Assembly (NCBI GenBank): GCA_907165275.2
Contig: OU015649.1
Location: forward strand, 1,394,001-1,458,000
Length of the DNA stretch: 64,000 bases
Origin: Zygaena filipendulae
Taxonomy: Eukaryota; Arthropoda; Insecta; Lepidoptera; Zygaenidae
Direction: 5' to 3'
Below the pieces are notes generated by a model. The model did not search any database. It saw only the letters and a list, made by a program, of their open reading frames with translations, and was not told where the DNA came from. Numbering within the stretch: the stretch's first letter is position 1; every line of letters starts with the position of its first letter. Positions 52,748 to 64,000 of the stretch are shown one piece after another. The translations under genes and the position numbers were made by a program.

Positions 52748-53067
52748 GGGCATGTTGACTAATTTTTATTTTGTAGTCCGTCTTGTAGATTATTAAAAAA
52801 TATTGGACACGTATTTTTTCTTTTTTTATGTAATCAAAAAATAACGGCGATTATTGAGTTGAAATTTCGCGTGACGTCACTATTCTGACAGTTTGTATGG
52901 CGGTTTTGCGGTTAGTGACGTCACGACCTCCTCATCCTAAACTTTAATGACCTTTATCTCTGTATATTTTAATTGATTTAAAAAAGCAAAATACGTGTCT
53001 ATTGTTTTTTTATTTTCTAACTGACGGACTAATTAGAATTTTGATTTTCAATAGTAGTCAACATCCC
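52748..53067. mobile_element. MITE, GGGCATGTTGACTA family, best-preserved copy
   Basis: 320 bp; TIRs GGGCATGTTGACTA and TAGTCAACATCCC. Two internal GTGACGTCAC motifs (GCGTGACGTCACTATTCTGA, GTTAGTGACGTCACGACC). No coding frame. Confidence 0.85.
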
Positions 53068-53426
53068 TATTAATTATTGTAGTTGATCGGTAAGAGAACC
53101 AACAATAACGCCTCTGGCACCTAGTTTATAGTAATTGTGTGACGTACTACTTACTGCACGTGTGAGTGAAGTGCATCCGTCATTTGTTACATAACCAGCA
53201 ATGTATAATCAAGTTTGTAGAAAGCCGAAGTTTGGTGACGCGCCAGAGAAAGGAGACGTGCCGTGTGTAGTGCGTAGCCTAGGGTTGACAACTTTTTTTT
53301 TAAACGAAATACTTATAGTAATTTAAAACTATTACATGTACAAATAGTACCTAGCTGGTGAAATATACAAAAAAACTACTTTTTTAATGTAATAAATTTT
53401 TTGCTACACCCATTTCTATATATTTA

Positions 53427-53665
53427 CTAGCTGTCCTGTTTCACCCGCGGTAATTTATTTTATTTATATAACAATTAATGCACACAAGGACAACATAAAA
53501 AGAAAGAAATTCTTATAAAAGTAATCTATACGTATAAACCTTCCTCTTGAATTACTCTATCGGTGACAACCGCATGAAAATCCGTTCAATAATTTTTAAG
53601 TTTATCGCGAACAGGCAGACAGACAGACGGACAGATGCGGCAGAGGACTTTGTTTTATATTATTA
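53427..53665 (-). mobile_element. Helitron-like element, interrupted near its end
   Basis: CTAGCTGTCCTGTTTCACCC then CGCGGTAATTTA, an A/T-rich insertion-like stretch, and the ACAGATGCGGCAGAGGACTT body of the 34469 subfamily. Confidence 0.58.
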
Positions 53666-54130
53666 TGTTAGGTTGTAGTACGGATGACAACCCTGGGGTA
53701 GCTTCGTAATATCTGTGACCACAGGTGTGCCGCTCAAGTTCTTATTGAGTTTATTTTTTTATGTAATAAAGACGTCAAATGGAGATAAACTAGAAGATAA
53801 TAGGGAGTTTGGAAGTGTTATAATGTTAGAAAACTACATATGCAAGGTTAGGCAGAAAGGGGTACCAACTTTTAAATATCAACTCACACTTTGAATAACT
53901 TTATATTAAGATAACTTTTCCGATTTTTTTTTAAAGTAAAACTTCTTTAGGCGCGACTAAAGAGTAACAAAATGTTTTGAGTGATGCAAGCGTGAAACGA
54001 GCATAAGTTGCCGCTCCGTGTAACTTATTTATTTTTGGTTTAATCGTTATAATTGCCACAACGCGCCGTCGAAGAAGTTCTACTTTAACCGCGCGTAAAA
54101 ATTACACATACCTACTCAATTTGTTCTTAA

Positions 54131-54540
54131 CTAGCTGTCCCTCGCGGTTTCACCCGCGGTAATTTCGGAGTTCCCGTTGGAATTTCAGGATAAACTATAG
54201 ATATAAACCTTCCTCATGAATCACTTTATCCAATGATTGGTGAACACCGTATGAAAACCCATCCAGGGCCCTTATTCAGTATGACCAACAACATTCCTTT
54301 CCCAAAAACACATTCTCAAACGTTCCAGGTGACAAAATATTAGAAATTAATATTTTATATGCCATTAAGAATCGTTGTAAATTATACATTTTTGGGAGTA
54401 AAACTTTTTTGAGAACGAGCAAAAGACATTTATTATGAAGCGTTATATCAACGTATGCCGTGTTATGGTCATAGTGAATAAAGGCCCTGTAGTTTTTGAG
54501 TGTATTAAAGATACTTACGCTACAAATTGCGCTATAAAAA
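54131..54540 (-). mobile_element. Helitron-like element interrupted by a MITE
   Basis: CTAGCTGTCCCTCGCGGTTT after an A, hairpin AACCGCGGGTG complement, body to ACCCATCCA. A MITE intervenes (54265-54488), and GTAGTTTTTGAG continues the Helitron body. Confidence 0.65.
54265..54488. mobile_element. 224-bp MITE, GGGCCCTTATTCA family
   Basis: Ends AGGGCCCTTATTCAGTATGA and TCATAGTGAATAAAGGCCCT are inverted repeats over about 23 bases. Inserted in a Helitron-like element. A half copy lies at 9325-9393. Confidence 0.82.
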
Positions 54541-54700
54541 GTATGCTACTTACATTGCTTTTAAGCGAGGCTTCTCATCCCTAACCCCATATAATGTGAC
54601 CGCAGACCAGACCACACGCACACAGCTTATGACATAACTACAACTACTTTACCGAAACGCATACCTACCAAGGGACCATTGTGGCATAAAATACGTATAT

Positions 54701-55054
54701 ACAACGTGTTAATGAATTAACTGAAAACTAGAAACTAGTTTGCTCAGAATCAACTAGCGAATCGATCGCACTGTTTTACTATAGGTTATATTTTTTCATT
54801 TTTATTAGCCCATGTCTAAATTATTTACAATACAATATTTGGCGCGTACGCCGCCCGCAGCAAAAAAAATCGAACCGGTAGGCGCGGGCGTAGCGCTTGG
54901 AATTTCGTAGATAGGTTACCTCCAAACTAAGGTTGAATAACTTTTAAAGTATAATTTTTTTTCGACATAAAATATATTTTTATCATACTCGTATTGTTGT
55001 TTATTTTTTTAAATGGGGTGTATCAGGTTTTCAGTTAATTCATTAACACGTTGT
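54701..55054. mobile_element. 354-bp MITE with perfect 28-bp TIRs
   Basis: ACAACGTGTTAATGAATTAA plus CTGAAAAC at 54701-54728 is exactly complementary to 55027-55054. Flanks are TATA-rich, consistent with a TA or ATAT target. Second copy, inverted, at 40258-40601. Confidence 0.88.
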
Positions 55055-55059
55055 ATATA

Positions 55060-56890
55060 TTTAGGGATAGATTGAAAATACAATAATTATTAATAAACCA
55101 CTAAAGCAACGGTTCTAAAAAACGTCAATCTATTAATGCCTTTTGCAGCGGCGAAGGCGTATAAAACTATAACATGATGTAACACGGCGCGGTCAATGTA
55201 CTAATTTGAGAAGTAGAACTCATAACCATTATTGAACACGCTGTATCAAAGTTTTCCTCTTCAAAGTTAACTTTAATCGAGCGTACAGTAAACATCGGAT
55301 TAGCATTTAACTGGTAACTTTAACTGTTTGTTTGGAGACTTAGGTATAAGTTACACCACACTGATATTACGTGATACGCTGTTGCATAATTGTGTAAACC
55401 GATTGTTGCTCGAATAGATTTGTTATTAATATCGTACGTTTTATTGTGAACGATATTTTTGTTAGATGCCTACTACGTAAAATATTATTAAAACCGGTAT
55501 CCTAAATCCGTACTTAACTAAAAAGGAAGTACTTTAAAAGCAAAAATCCCACTTGATTCCATTCTAGTAGTGCTAAAATTTTATGATATTACTTGATGTA
55601 ATTGCTAGCTAGTGTCTATACTGCTTAGATCCTACCTAGACAGCGCCGTGAGTCTAGTGGCTAGTGAAACTGTTCACAATTAAAAAATCAAAAATAAAAT
55701 TGATAGGTAGACACAGAAAAATAAAAAAATAATTAGGTATTTAATCTATAATTTACAATCGTCTATTCTAAATTTTCACTTTCTTAAAATATTATTATGA
55801 ATAAGAGTTATTTTTTATGTAACTCGTTTAGGTAAATCTACTCGTAACACATTGGTTATTAAATATGATAACTGGTTTTCTATAACATCAACATAATTTA
55901 TATAGAGATCATGCAGATTCAGAGAGAAAAGAAAAATATAAGGTAAAATTTTTATACTCTAACTGTTCTCTACTTTTCACCCTCATTAATTTCACGACCC
56001 CGTGGGACAATCGGGATGAAAATTCTTTCTTAGCTAGCTTATTCTACTCCCCATAAACTACCTAGGTAGGTACCTACTTGCTAAATTCCGGCTTCGAGAT
56101 TTCGTGATTTAGTATCTGGGTAACTTAGATCTATAAATTCAGAAATACAATCAGAAGTTTTATCAAAATAGATAATTAATATTTGTAACTGAACTTATCT
56201 AGTGGTTTTTAGGATCTAAATCCGGAACTAAATGCTTTTATCGTATTCTGAGCGTTATAGAGATTAAATATTAAAATTGTAAGACATTTTTGTACCTAAC
56301 CACATTTCATGCCCTATAACTCAACACTTAGGAGTTAGGCTTCTTAACAAAGCCTCTTTGTATTCGTAAATATCCCCCACCGAGCATGATATTGCGTCTG
56401 CTTGATCGTTCTGTCATTTCACCTGAAAAATTCGTATTGTATAAAATATTAATCCGAAATGAATATCAGTAAGTTCATCTACAGCTGTAAAAGCAAAGTT
56501 AATCAACACAGCTAACGAAATTAAGCGTGATAAGGTCGATTATTCAATATTACTTATGTAAAAGAATATTAGATTATGTCGTCAGATCAAACGCTCCATG
56601 AATACAACAATAAACATACAATAAAAATAAAACTTTCACCAAGTAAAAACATTATTTTCACACCTTTTTGTTGCGGATCCGTCAAGTGCGAGACTAGGAA
56701 ACGGAAGTGTGGATGGAGATAGTACAAAGCAATTTTATTGTTCGGGATGAATGGATGTAAATTATTATGCCGATAGTGAAGTAAACGCTTTTAAAAGAGG
56801 TACTAGAGTAAAGTAACTTAATAACAGACGATTAGTACCTAGGTAATTTTATTTATTCTGTTACATACAGGTATGAAAATCGGTACATAT
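55060..56890. other. No gene seen
   Basis: AT-rich sequence without recognisable domain, tRNA or intact repeat; a faint Helitron-like trace at 55972-56020 (CCACGGGGTCGTGAAATTA on the minus strand). Confidence 0.5.
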
Positions 56891-56899
56891 TTCAAATTT

Positions 56900-57118
56900 T
56901 CTTCAACACTAATATTCTAAAGAAATAAAGTTTGTGAGTTTGTGAATTTTGAGTTTGTGGCGTTCGGTGTAGGGGTAATCTCTAAATCTACTGAGCTGAT
57001 TTTGATAATTCTTTCGGAAGGAAGATACGGTAGTCCTGAGTGACATAGGGTACTTGTTATCCCGAAATTCCCACGGGAACTCCGAAATAACCGCGGGTGA
57101 AGCCGCGGGGACAGCTAG
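56900..57118 (+). mobile_element. Helitron-like nonautonomous element
   Basis: TC start (TCTTCAACACTAATATTCTA), GTCCTGAGTGACATAGGGTA, GCGGGTGAAGCCGCGGGGAC and end AGCTAG|T. Closest to 24680-24904. Confidence 0.72.
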
Positions 57119-57369
57119 TTTCAAATAAAGAAATTGCGTTATATTATAGAACTGTTTTTTGTCTTTAGTTTTTAGTTAGTATCAAATCTCGAACAATGTA
57201 AGGATCAAAATATGTAGCATTTTTGTAATATTTTTACTTATTAATATTTTAACGCATAATTGCAAGAATTTAACATGTCTTCACCCATAAAAGTAGAATG
57301 AATATCTTAGGAAAGTAGAGTTGCCGTTATTTTCCAGACATATTGTAACACCGCCACCCCAAAAATGTC

Positions 57370-57683
57370 ATCCTTACTATTTATATGATGTAAATGCGAA
57401 AGTGAGTTTGTTTGTTCGTTACGCTTTCACGCCTCAACGGCTCAACGGGTCATCATGAAATTTTGCATACACGTTGTCAAGGATACAGAGAACGACATAG
57501 GATACTTTTTATCCCGGAATTCCCGCGAGAACTCAAAAATTAACGCGGGTGAAACTGCATTAAATTTTGCATACTACACGTTTTTGGGGGTACCTACGGA
57601 AAAGGATATAGAATACTTTTATCCCGGAATCCCCGAGGGACTCCGAAAATACCGCGGGTGAAACCACAGGGATCTACAGCTAG
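57370..57683 (+). mobile_element. Helitron-like element with inner duplication
   Basis: AATGCGAAAGTGAGTTTGTT head; two successive blocks of TTTTATCCCGGAAT...GCGGGTGAAAC; end CTACAGCTAG|T. Confidence 0.68.
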
Positions 57684-57901
57684 TATCCCTGAGAAGCCAA
57701 TGCAATCGCAACTGTACAATACCTACTTAACTCTACAATATCTCTAGTTCATAAACAGCCTCCCGAGGCGCAATCTGAGTTCCACGTAGCTACAGTGTTT
57801 TCGTGAAATGACCCGCGCTCGTGAGTTGACAGCGAAAGTTGTATGATACACGTACTTGGAGCTCGATACTATAGACAGTATAGAACACAATCTTTCCCAT
57901 A

Positions 57902-58306
57902 TTATCTGTGGCCATAGTAAGCAATTTTATGTAAAGGGGCGATTATTATGTATATGCACGGAGAGAAAGGTTTAAAGAAGAATTTATTCTCAAAAAAAGA
58001 TAAAAATAATTTACAAGAGAATATTAATATAAGTGACATTAACAAGGTCGTCACATTAGTAGTAATAGATAAGAATTTCATTAAGGTAAATAGCTCAGCA
58101 AAAGAGCGCCTAATTTTTAAAACATATTGTGACAATGTTTTTTTGAATACGTTAAATGAGTTTACATTTTTTATATTAGCAGGTAGTTTGTTGTAAAGTT
58201 GTGCTCCCTCATAGGTTATATTTTTTTTACCGTAGTTTGTCATTGATTTACTACTAGACGTGGTGTGGTATATCAATGTAGTTTGTGCGAATCTTTGGCA
58301 GAGCAC
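57902..58306 (-). pseudogene. LINE RT C-terminal remnant
   Basis: Open frame reads SKSMTNYGKKNITYEGAQLY, NKLPANIKNVNSFNVFKKTL, SQYVL, the same YGKK..YEGAQLYN.LP motif as at 10640. No polymerase domain upstream, so 5'-truncated. The reading frame runs past the motif into unrelated sequence. Confidence 0.65.
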
Positions 58307-58581
58307 GTAAACTTGCTCGTCTCGTGCTGCGTTTACCTGTTTGAGAAATTTTTAGTAAATTTAGATTAGAGTGGATTGTTTTGTTTATGATCTTCTTAAT
58401 TAATATGCAAATACAGTTGCTGAATTAGCATAATTTTTTTGAGAAATCAATCAGAAGAGATTTTTGTCGTCCGGTGGGGCGGTTTCTGGTCCCAGGAGCA
58501 CGTCTTTCGTAGATCGTGATATTACGGGGATGGCGGTGAAAGGGTTAATTAATATCTCCTGTAATAGTATATTTCATTACA

Positions 58582-58697
58582 AGTGCGGAAAGGCTGTCAT
58601 TGCAAAGAGTTCCGACAAAATATGTCGACCTGAGCCGAGGCGCAGCCGAAGGTGAGGGTTGACAGTCGGAACTCTTTGCAATGACGGTTCCGCACGT
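58582..58697. repeat. Inverted repeat, 35-bp arms
   Basis: AGTGCGGAAAGGCTGTCATT..GTTCCGAC and its near-exact complement GTCGGAACTCTTTGCAATGA..CCGCAC flank a 48-base GC-rich centre with GAGCCGAGGCGCAGCCG. Confidence 0.8.
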
Positions 58698-58710
58698 GTA
58701 CTGAACAACT

Positions 58711-59002
58711 ATTTTTAATACAGTTGCGAAAAAAATGAAGAAATTTAGTAAAATAATAAAAACACAAACTCAACTAAGTTCCAACTGTGATCAAGAGATG
58801 GCGCTAGTCGTATTAGTAATACGAAACCTACGTTGCGCAATACAAAAAGTGTGTCAAAGTCGTTTCGCCATTTTTGACAGTTGGGAAAGAGAACGCACGA
58901 GTTCGGAAAAGGTAAAGAAAAAGCTCGAGTATGTAATAGCCCACTTCCTGAACGCTATACGTCCCTGCAATATGCCACTTTTTGAGCAACTGTATTAAAA
59001 AT
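58711..59002. mobile_element. 292-bp nonautonomous element with perfect 17-bp TIRs
   Basis: ATTTTTAATACAGTTGC (58711-58727) and its complement (58986-59002). An 87-codon open frame inside has no recognisable domain and is not treated as a gene. Confidence 0.78.
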
Positions 59003-59231
59003 TATGTTATTAACTACGATAAATTTAAAATTTTAAATTAATTACTAATGAAATCGAGAGTTCGAGAAAAAATGAATTTATCATCTGTTATTATTAACAT
59101 AAGGAGTTGAATATCTTCGTGAATAAATATAGACATATAAATAAAATTGAGTCTCTGTTTGTAATCTCAAATTAATAGATTTTCACTGAATGCATGCGAA
59201 AGTATACGGTACTTACATTAAAAAAAAAAAA

Positions 59232-59398
59232 TCTCTGTCCGTCTGTTTGTTCGGGCTAATCTCTGAAACGGCTAGATCGATTTTCACTGGAACTTTCAGA
59301 TAGCTAATGTTATAAGGAGTAACTTAGACTAATTTTTATCCCGAAATTCCCGCGGGAACTCCGAAATTAGCGCGGGTGAAACCGCAGGGAATAGCTAG
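59232..59398 (+). mobile_element. Helitron-like nonautonomous element
   Basis: TCTCTGTCCGTCTGTTTGTT start, AGCTAATGTTATAAGGAGTA body, GCGGGTGAAACCGCAGGGAA then TAGCTAG|T. Confidence 0.72.
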
Positions 59399-60169
59399 TC
59401 CTTAATCCTTAATATGATTTAACACAGACGAACGCTATTCGCCGGTCATTCACCTATAATTTATGTAAGTGGCTACTCGAGTATATTTACATGTTAAAAA
59501 TATTATTTACACTTAATAACACGGCCAGCCGGCACGAAAACAAGTTTCTGTGGACGTGATATCACGAATGGGGAAAGTGAGAACGACTTAGGACTTTTTG
59601 ACTTGCACCTACGTAACATATTATGTACATATACCTCTATTATTATTATTACGAGTGAAATGACATTCCACATGTTTATTGACATCTTATGGGACATATT
59701 CTCCTGAGAGGCATAGGTTATTTGACATTTTTTTTTTAATAAAAACTCAGGAACACTAAATACAGCTTCCTAAGAGTAAGCAATTTTTAAAATCAGTTAC
59801 CTACGTAATTTTTTAGTTTATCCATTACAAACAAACAGAAAATAAAATGTTTTCTCTTTATAATATTAGTATAAAAAGAATTTGCTTTTGCCTTGGCCTG
59901 TGCCTTGGCCATGCCTTAGGCCAAAGACAAACCCTCCTTTTGGATACTTTGTTTCCTGTGTCGTGGAGACGGGGCACCCGCTATATTTTTAAAACGAGCC
60001 TTATAAATTAAATTAAATTAAATTTTAATGCTGTATTTTATTGTTTTTTAAGATACAGCATAAAAAATTAGAGATTCATTTTAGAGAAATAACATAGATA
60101 AATACGTATAAATCAGTATGAGCAAAGACAAGGGTTGCTAACTTTATAAGAAAAACTATTATTATATAC

Positions 60170-60362
60170 CTTATCTTAGACAATGGGGTGGGCAAGCAAA
60201 GCCTCGGCACTTCGACCCTTGAGATCTTTTGTACCATCCCCATCCTGTGCTCCTCCCTCTACTCCCTGAAAACCTCGGCGGCGAAGGCTAGTGTGCAGTG
60301 GAGGGGTAAGAGCCTAAAGTCCTCTGGTTCTGGGTAAGCCGTCCCCAGAAGGTCCATTCGTT
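60170..60362 (+). repeat. Interspersed repeat, family shared with 362-570
   Basis: CAATGGGGTGGGCAAGCAAA, CTTGAGATCTTTTGTACCAT, CGGCGGCGAAGGCTAGTGTG and TCCTCTGGTTCTGGGTAAGC, nearly identical to the inverted left copy. Confidence 0.7.
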
Positions 60363-60368
60363 TTACCT

Positions 60369-60573
60369 GCGGGGTTAGTCAATTTGAGTTTTTACAATCG
60401 TTAACGCATAGAAAACTAGAATAGAAAACTTTGGTCAACCAATCAAAACTCTAGTTTCACGTGACCACCTGAAAACTAGAGTTTTGATTGGCTGACCAAG
60501 TGACATGACGATTCCTTACTATTATGTTTTCTATGCGTCAACGATTGTACAATGTCAACTTGGCTAACCCCGC
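60369..60573. mobile_element. 205-bp foldback MITE, GCGGGGTTAG family
   Basis: GCGGGGTTAGTCAATTTGAG and CTAACCCCGC ends; arms with AACGCATAGAAAACT and AGAGTTTTGATTGG pair across the element. Decayed relatives at about 25110-25160 and 25800-25935. Confidence 0.82.
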
Positions 60574-60769
60574 TGGTGTAAAAAATAGCTAACGGAAGGA
60601 AAATACCAAACAAATATGATATAAGTATTGTTGGATGTCTTTTACTCCATTATGGACAGCTTCAAGCATTAACTTGAACTACAATCTAGAATATAATAAC
60701 TTGCACAACAACTTAATTTCAGCTTTCGTAAAATAGATTAAAATGACCTTGAAATTTACATAATATCGA

Positions 60770-60895
60770 CCGAAAGACGTCCACTGCACATAAGCCTCCC
60801 CTGAGAGCCTCCCCTATGGATCGTCACAACGACCGGTCCGGCGCTTCCAATGGCGTCTCGTATGGCATTCGCCAGGTCGTCGGTCCACCTCGATT
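60770..60895 (-). repeat. LINE-related repeat fragment
   Basis: AAGACGTCCACTGCACATAA, CCTCCCCTATGGATCGTC and GTCGTCGGTCCACCTCGATT, a texture very common in lepidopteran LINE remnants. Confidence 0.55.
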
Positions 60896-61147
60896 AATAT
60901 AATATTTTACTACTATATATTTTTTAATATGTGTAGTAGCTTAACCTACTAGCCTATCCTAGCCATATCACCCTAGATAAGACTCAAGTGATCCATCTCA
61001 GCTGCTCTGACGCACTGGCCCAGGATGCTGTTGAGAAGCGCTGAGTGAAAGGTTACCATGCGAATTGAGTGACGCAATGCACTAGCGATCTGACATAGAG
61101 CTAATATACAGTCTACTCACATAGAACAGTCTTCTTTTATATTATTA

Positions 61148-61341
61148 CTAGCTGTGCCTCGCGGTTCCACCCGCGTGAGTTTCGGAATTCCCGTAGGAAC
61201 TCCCTTTAGGGGGATGAAAAATAGATAGTAGCCGATTGTCAGACCTACTGAATATGCATAAAAAATTTCATGAGAATCGGTCAAGCCGTTTCGGAGGAGT
61301 ATGGGAACGAACATTGTGACACGAGAATTTTATATATTAGA
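61148..61341 (-). mobile_element. Helitron-like nonautonomous element, complete
   Basis: Minus strand A|TCTAATATATAAAATTCTCG ... GGAACCGCGAGGCACAGCTA then G|T. Both termini and flanks obey the Helitron pattern. Confidence 0.78.
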
Positions 61342-61349
61342 TAGTATAG

Positions 61350-63440
61350 GTAGGTCACCATTTAGGTGACATGTGCGACGTGCGTACATGATTTTGTGTT
61401 TTTGTTAAAATGTGTTTCTTTACTGCGTGTGCAATGAAGTAGATACATTATTGATTTCATTTGATAAAATTTCTTTAGGCTAGAGTGACGGAAATCACCA
61501 CAAAGGAACAATTACCCGGTTCCGCTCAGTGTAAAGGCGGCAATTTTAAAAACAACATTTATCATCAGAGAAGTTTTACTTTAACCGCGTGTCACAGTAA
61601 CCCCGACATCGAAAAAGTATAATTACCAAAACTCTCTCTCACTCATACCGATTTAAGACCGGCGCTGTAAATATAACCTTTTTTTTCATTATATTTCACA
61701 TACATCAGAAGAGTTCCCTATTTAGTATTTACCTAGGTAATGAATTTCTTTTTAAGTCGTATCTCAGAAGATTTTTTTTTTTCCGAGTTTGTTTTTGTTT
61801 TTAAAAGGTTCTTTATTGACATAAGATAATAGTATCTACATCTTTCACCAAGAGTTAACTAGTGTAAGTAACATTAACAAAATATTACGGTTTAACAGGC
61901 TGACATCACCTTTGCAAACTACGGCATTACTATATACACTGTTTCAACATTTCATTTAAACACGACCACGTGGAGTGATCTGCTAATCCGTTTTTCATTA
62001 CACACATTTTGACTAATACGTGTTTGTGTTTTTCCGAGTGGCATTAGTGTGTAGGTATGTTAGTGTGTGTACGTTAGTGCGTTAGTGTGTACAAAGACAC
62101 GAATTGGTTTATCTGTTCGCTGTTATAATTTTTTATTCTATGTGACGCATGTTTGGATGAGTTCATTATGTAAGACAGTGGGAGCGCCGGTCCGTGTCAT
62201 CTGGGTATATCTGTTGCGGTGACCGATTAGTTTTCACATTCCTTGACCTCTAGGTACTGCAACCTCTTAAAACTAAACTATCTTTACGTAGAAAGAGCTA
62301 GAGATACTATACTCGTGCTTGCTAGCACTTTCTTTGACGATAATCAGCATCAACTTAAGTAGATAACTTTACGACAAATAGGCATTTTTCACAACTCACA
62401 TAATATGCTTGATTTTATTATCACAGCGAAAAGATGTGACGGAATTTAGAGTAACTACAATTGTTGGAACTAATTTACTCTATTTAGGTAGGTACTTCAA
62501 AAAGATTGTCACAACATAAAGTATGATGATGTTAAAAATTAAGATTTTATTTGTGAAGTCAGTGAGTAATACTTCTTTTGAGATGTTGAGGGTAAAATTT
62601 GAACAGGCAACGGAAGTGACGCGCTTAAAATTGGAAACGAGTACAACAACCGGTGCGCGTCAAGTAAGATTAAAAAAAAAAATACAAAAAAACCCAATTT
62701 TTTTTTCAATAACCGATCAACATACATATTATTATACCTAATACCTAATACGTATCTGTTAGTACCTAATTTGTGACAAACATATATGTACATAATATAA
62801 ATTAACTTGTAATTATGTCTTTTGTATTTATATTAGTAGGTACTATGTAAGTACTAGCCGAATCCCCTCGGGTTTACCAGCATGAATTTCGGGACTCCTA
62901 AACATATAGCTAAACTTTCGACAAAGTTCATCGCATTCGTTCCTAATTGGACCTTCGGGAAACAACAGATTATATAGGCTTTCATTTTTCAATTTTATCT
63001 TCTTCATTCTGCCGTCTTTCATCAAAAACCCGACAGTATTCTTAACTCTATGCCATCGTCATTTAAATTTTAGAATAATACTTAGTTAATAATTTTATTA
63101 TTATAATTAACTTATTGTTTATTACGTAATACCTATTACAGCAATCTAATTGTATTACGTTATCTTTCATTATAAACTTATAAATAAATTACAATGTACC
63201 TATGTATATATTTAGATTATAATATTAGATATATCAACATATAAAAAGAGAAAATTTTATTCACACACATAAATAAAAATCGAATGGTTTTTAAATGGCA
63301 ACATTATAAGGTTTAATTATGATAGTATAGGGTCTAAAAAATGGTGCTTTACCACTTCTCTACTATACGACTGTTAAGGACGGTTTATACTTACTGCTGC
63401 AAATTCATAACCCAATGTGAAATCACAGAATACAGGATTT
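61350..63440. other. No gene seen
   Basis: AT-rich; a GTGTGTACGTTAGTGCGTTAGTGTG-like simple stretch near 62050-62090 and a Helitron trace at 62850-62900. No domain-bearing frame. Confidence 0.5.
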
Positions 63441-63447
63441 GCATTTT

Positions 63448-63632
63448 TATGTATTGAAGTGTATATAAAGTGTATATAAAGTGTATATAACGTATATATA
63501 AAGTAGTAAAAGGCACTTCCATTCAACCCTGGAACCATCCAAGGCTTTATCATATGAAATCCATCCCCACGGGGACTCGAACCCTGAACCTGAGCGGACA
63601 GGTATGGTGACTACTGTGCCAACCGGGTCGTC
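63448..63632 (-). mobile_element. tRNA-derived SINE
   Basis: Minus strand GACGACCCGGTTGGCACAGT with A box TGGCACAGTAG (63621-63611) and B box GGTTCGAGTCC (63583-63573). Same head as 3895-4182. It ends in a GTATATAAAGT-type microsatellite. Confidence 0.85.
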
Positions 63633-64000
63633 AAAATGTATACGACTTGATTGCGTGAAACAGTAGGTACTTATGTGAAGTGAACGGTTTTCCTCCCATA
63701 AAGGTTTAATTTGGTTTACTAAATGTCCTCTATGGCTAAAGGCCCATTTACACTTCCACAAGTATGTACTTATTTATCTACAGTAGGAGTTAACTTGCGA
63801 GCATTCCACAAGGCGATAGTGAAGCTAACCAAACGCTATAATAAATCATTTAAATATCTTTATTTTCATTGAAAACTGCCAAAAGTGACCGTTTCGGGCA
63901 CTTTTTGTTGAACCTGTTTTGATAACAAGTTTAAATGCTACAGAATAATCAGAAAAATTTAGTGTTTATCTTATTACAATCTACTATCGACTACTTTTTC

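Noticed and set aside
57948..58196. 82-codon plus-strand frame.
   Set aside because: Antisense to the LINE polymerase remnant, Lys/Asn-rich by AT composition.
58735..58998. 87-codon frame MKKFSKIIKTQTQ...
   Set aside because: Lies wholly inside a short TIR element; no similarity recognised and too short to be its transposase.

Overview
The window reads as an AT-rich insect nuclear genome, almost certainly a moth or butterfly (Lepidoptera). The evidence is spliced genes with GT-AG introns, protein matches to insect/vertebrate DOCK and DYRK families, many Helitron-like repeats with lepidopteran Lep1-type ends, tRNA-derived SINEs, LINE 3' ends and many TIR elements. There is no sign of bacterial organisation.

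Two host genes are supported, both on the minus strand. (1) Positions 63-13614 hold the N-terminal part of a Zir/DOCK6-7-8 type Rho-family GEF. Ten exons can be placed with donor and acceptor sites and consistent reading phase at every junction (about 595 residues). The start codon exon and everything after the first residues of the DHR-1 domain lie outside what can be seen. (2) Positions 19987-29608 hold eight exons of a class II DYRK kinase (DYRK2/4 type). They run from a low-complexity N-terminal segment through the NAPA region, the DYRK box and a complete kinase domain to a stop codon (453 residues visible); the start codon was not found. About 6.4 kb between the two genes carries no recognised exon.

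The rest is mostly mobile DNA. In the Zir introns there is a 2350-bp LTR element with two 493-bp LTRs that differ at one base. There is also a 5'-truncated LINE with a 14-bp target duplication and poly(A), a 22-bp minisatellite filling a 450-bp intron, and a SINE. Positions 41169-45358 hold the most notable object: a 4190-bp DNA transposon with 24-bp imperfect TIRs, a 4-bp target duplication, an intact 885-codon single-exon transposase with DDE-like motifs, and at least six interior copies of a 12-bp motif near its ends. I assign it tentatively to the Sola group. Positions 36500-37500 hold a cluster of foldback MITEs, one inserted inside another of the same family at a TAA target.

From 29.6 kb to the right edge no host coding exon other than the transposase was recognised. 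That stretch could be upstream intron of the DYRK gene, intergenic DNA, or both. All functional assignments come from recalled family features and splice logic; no database search was possible.
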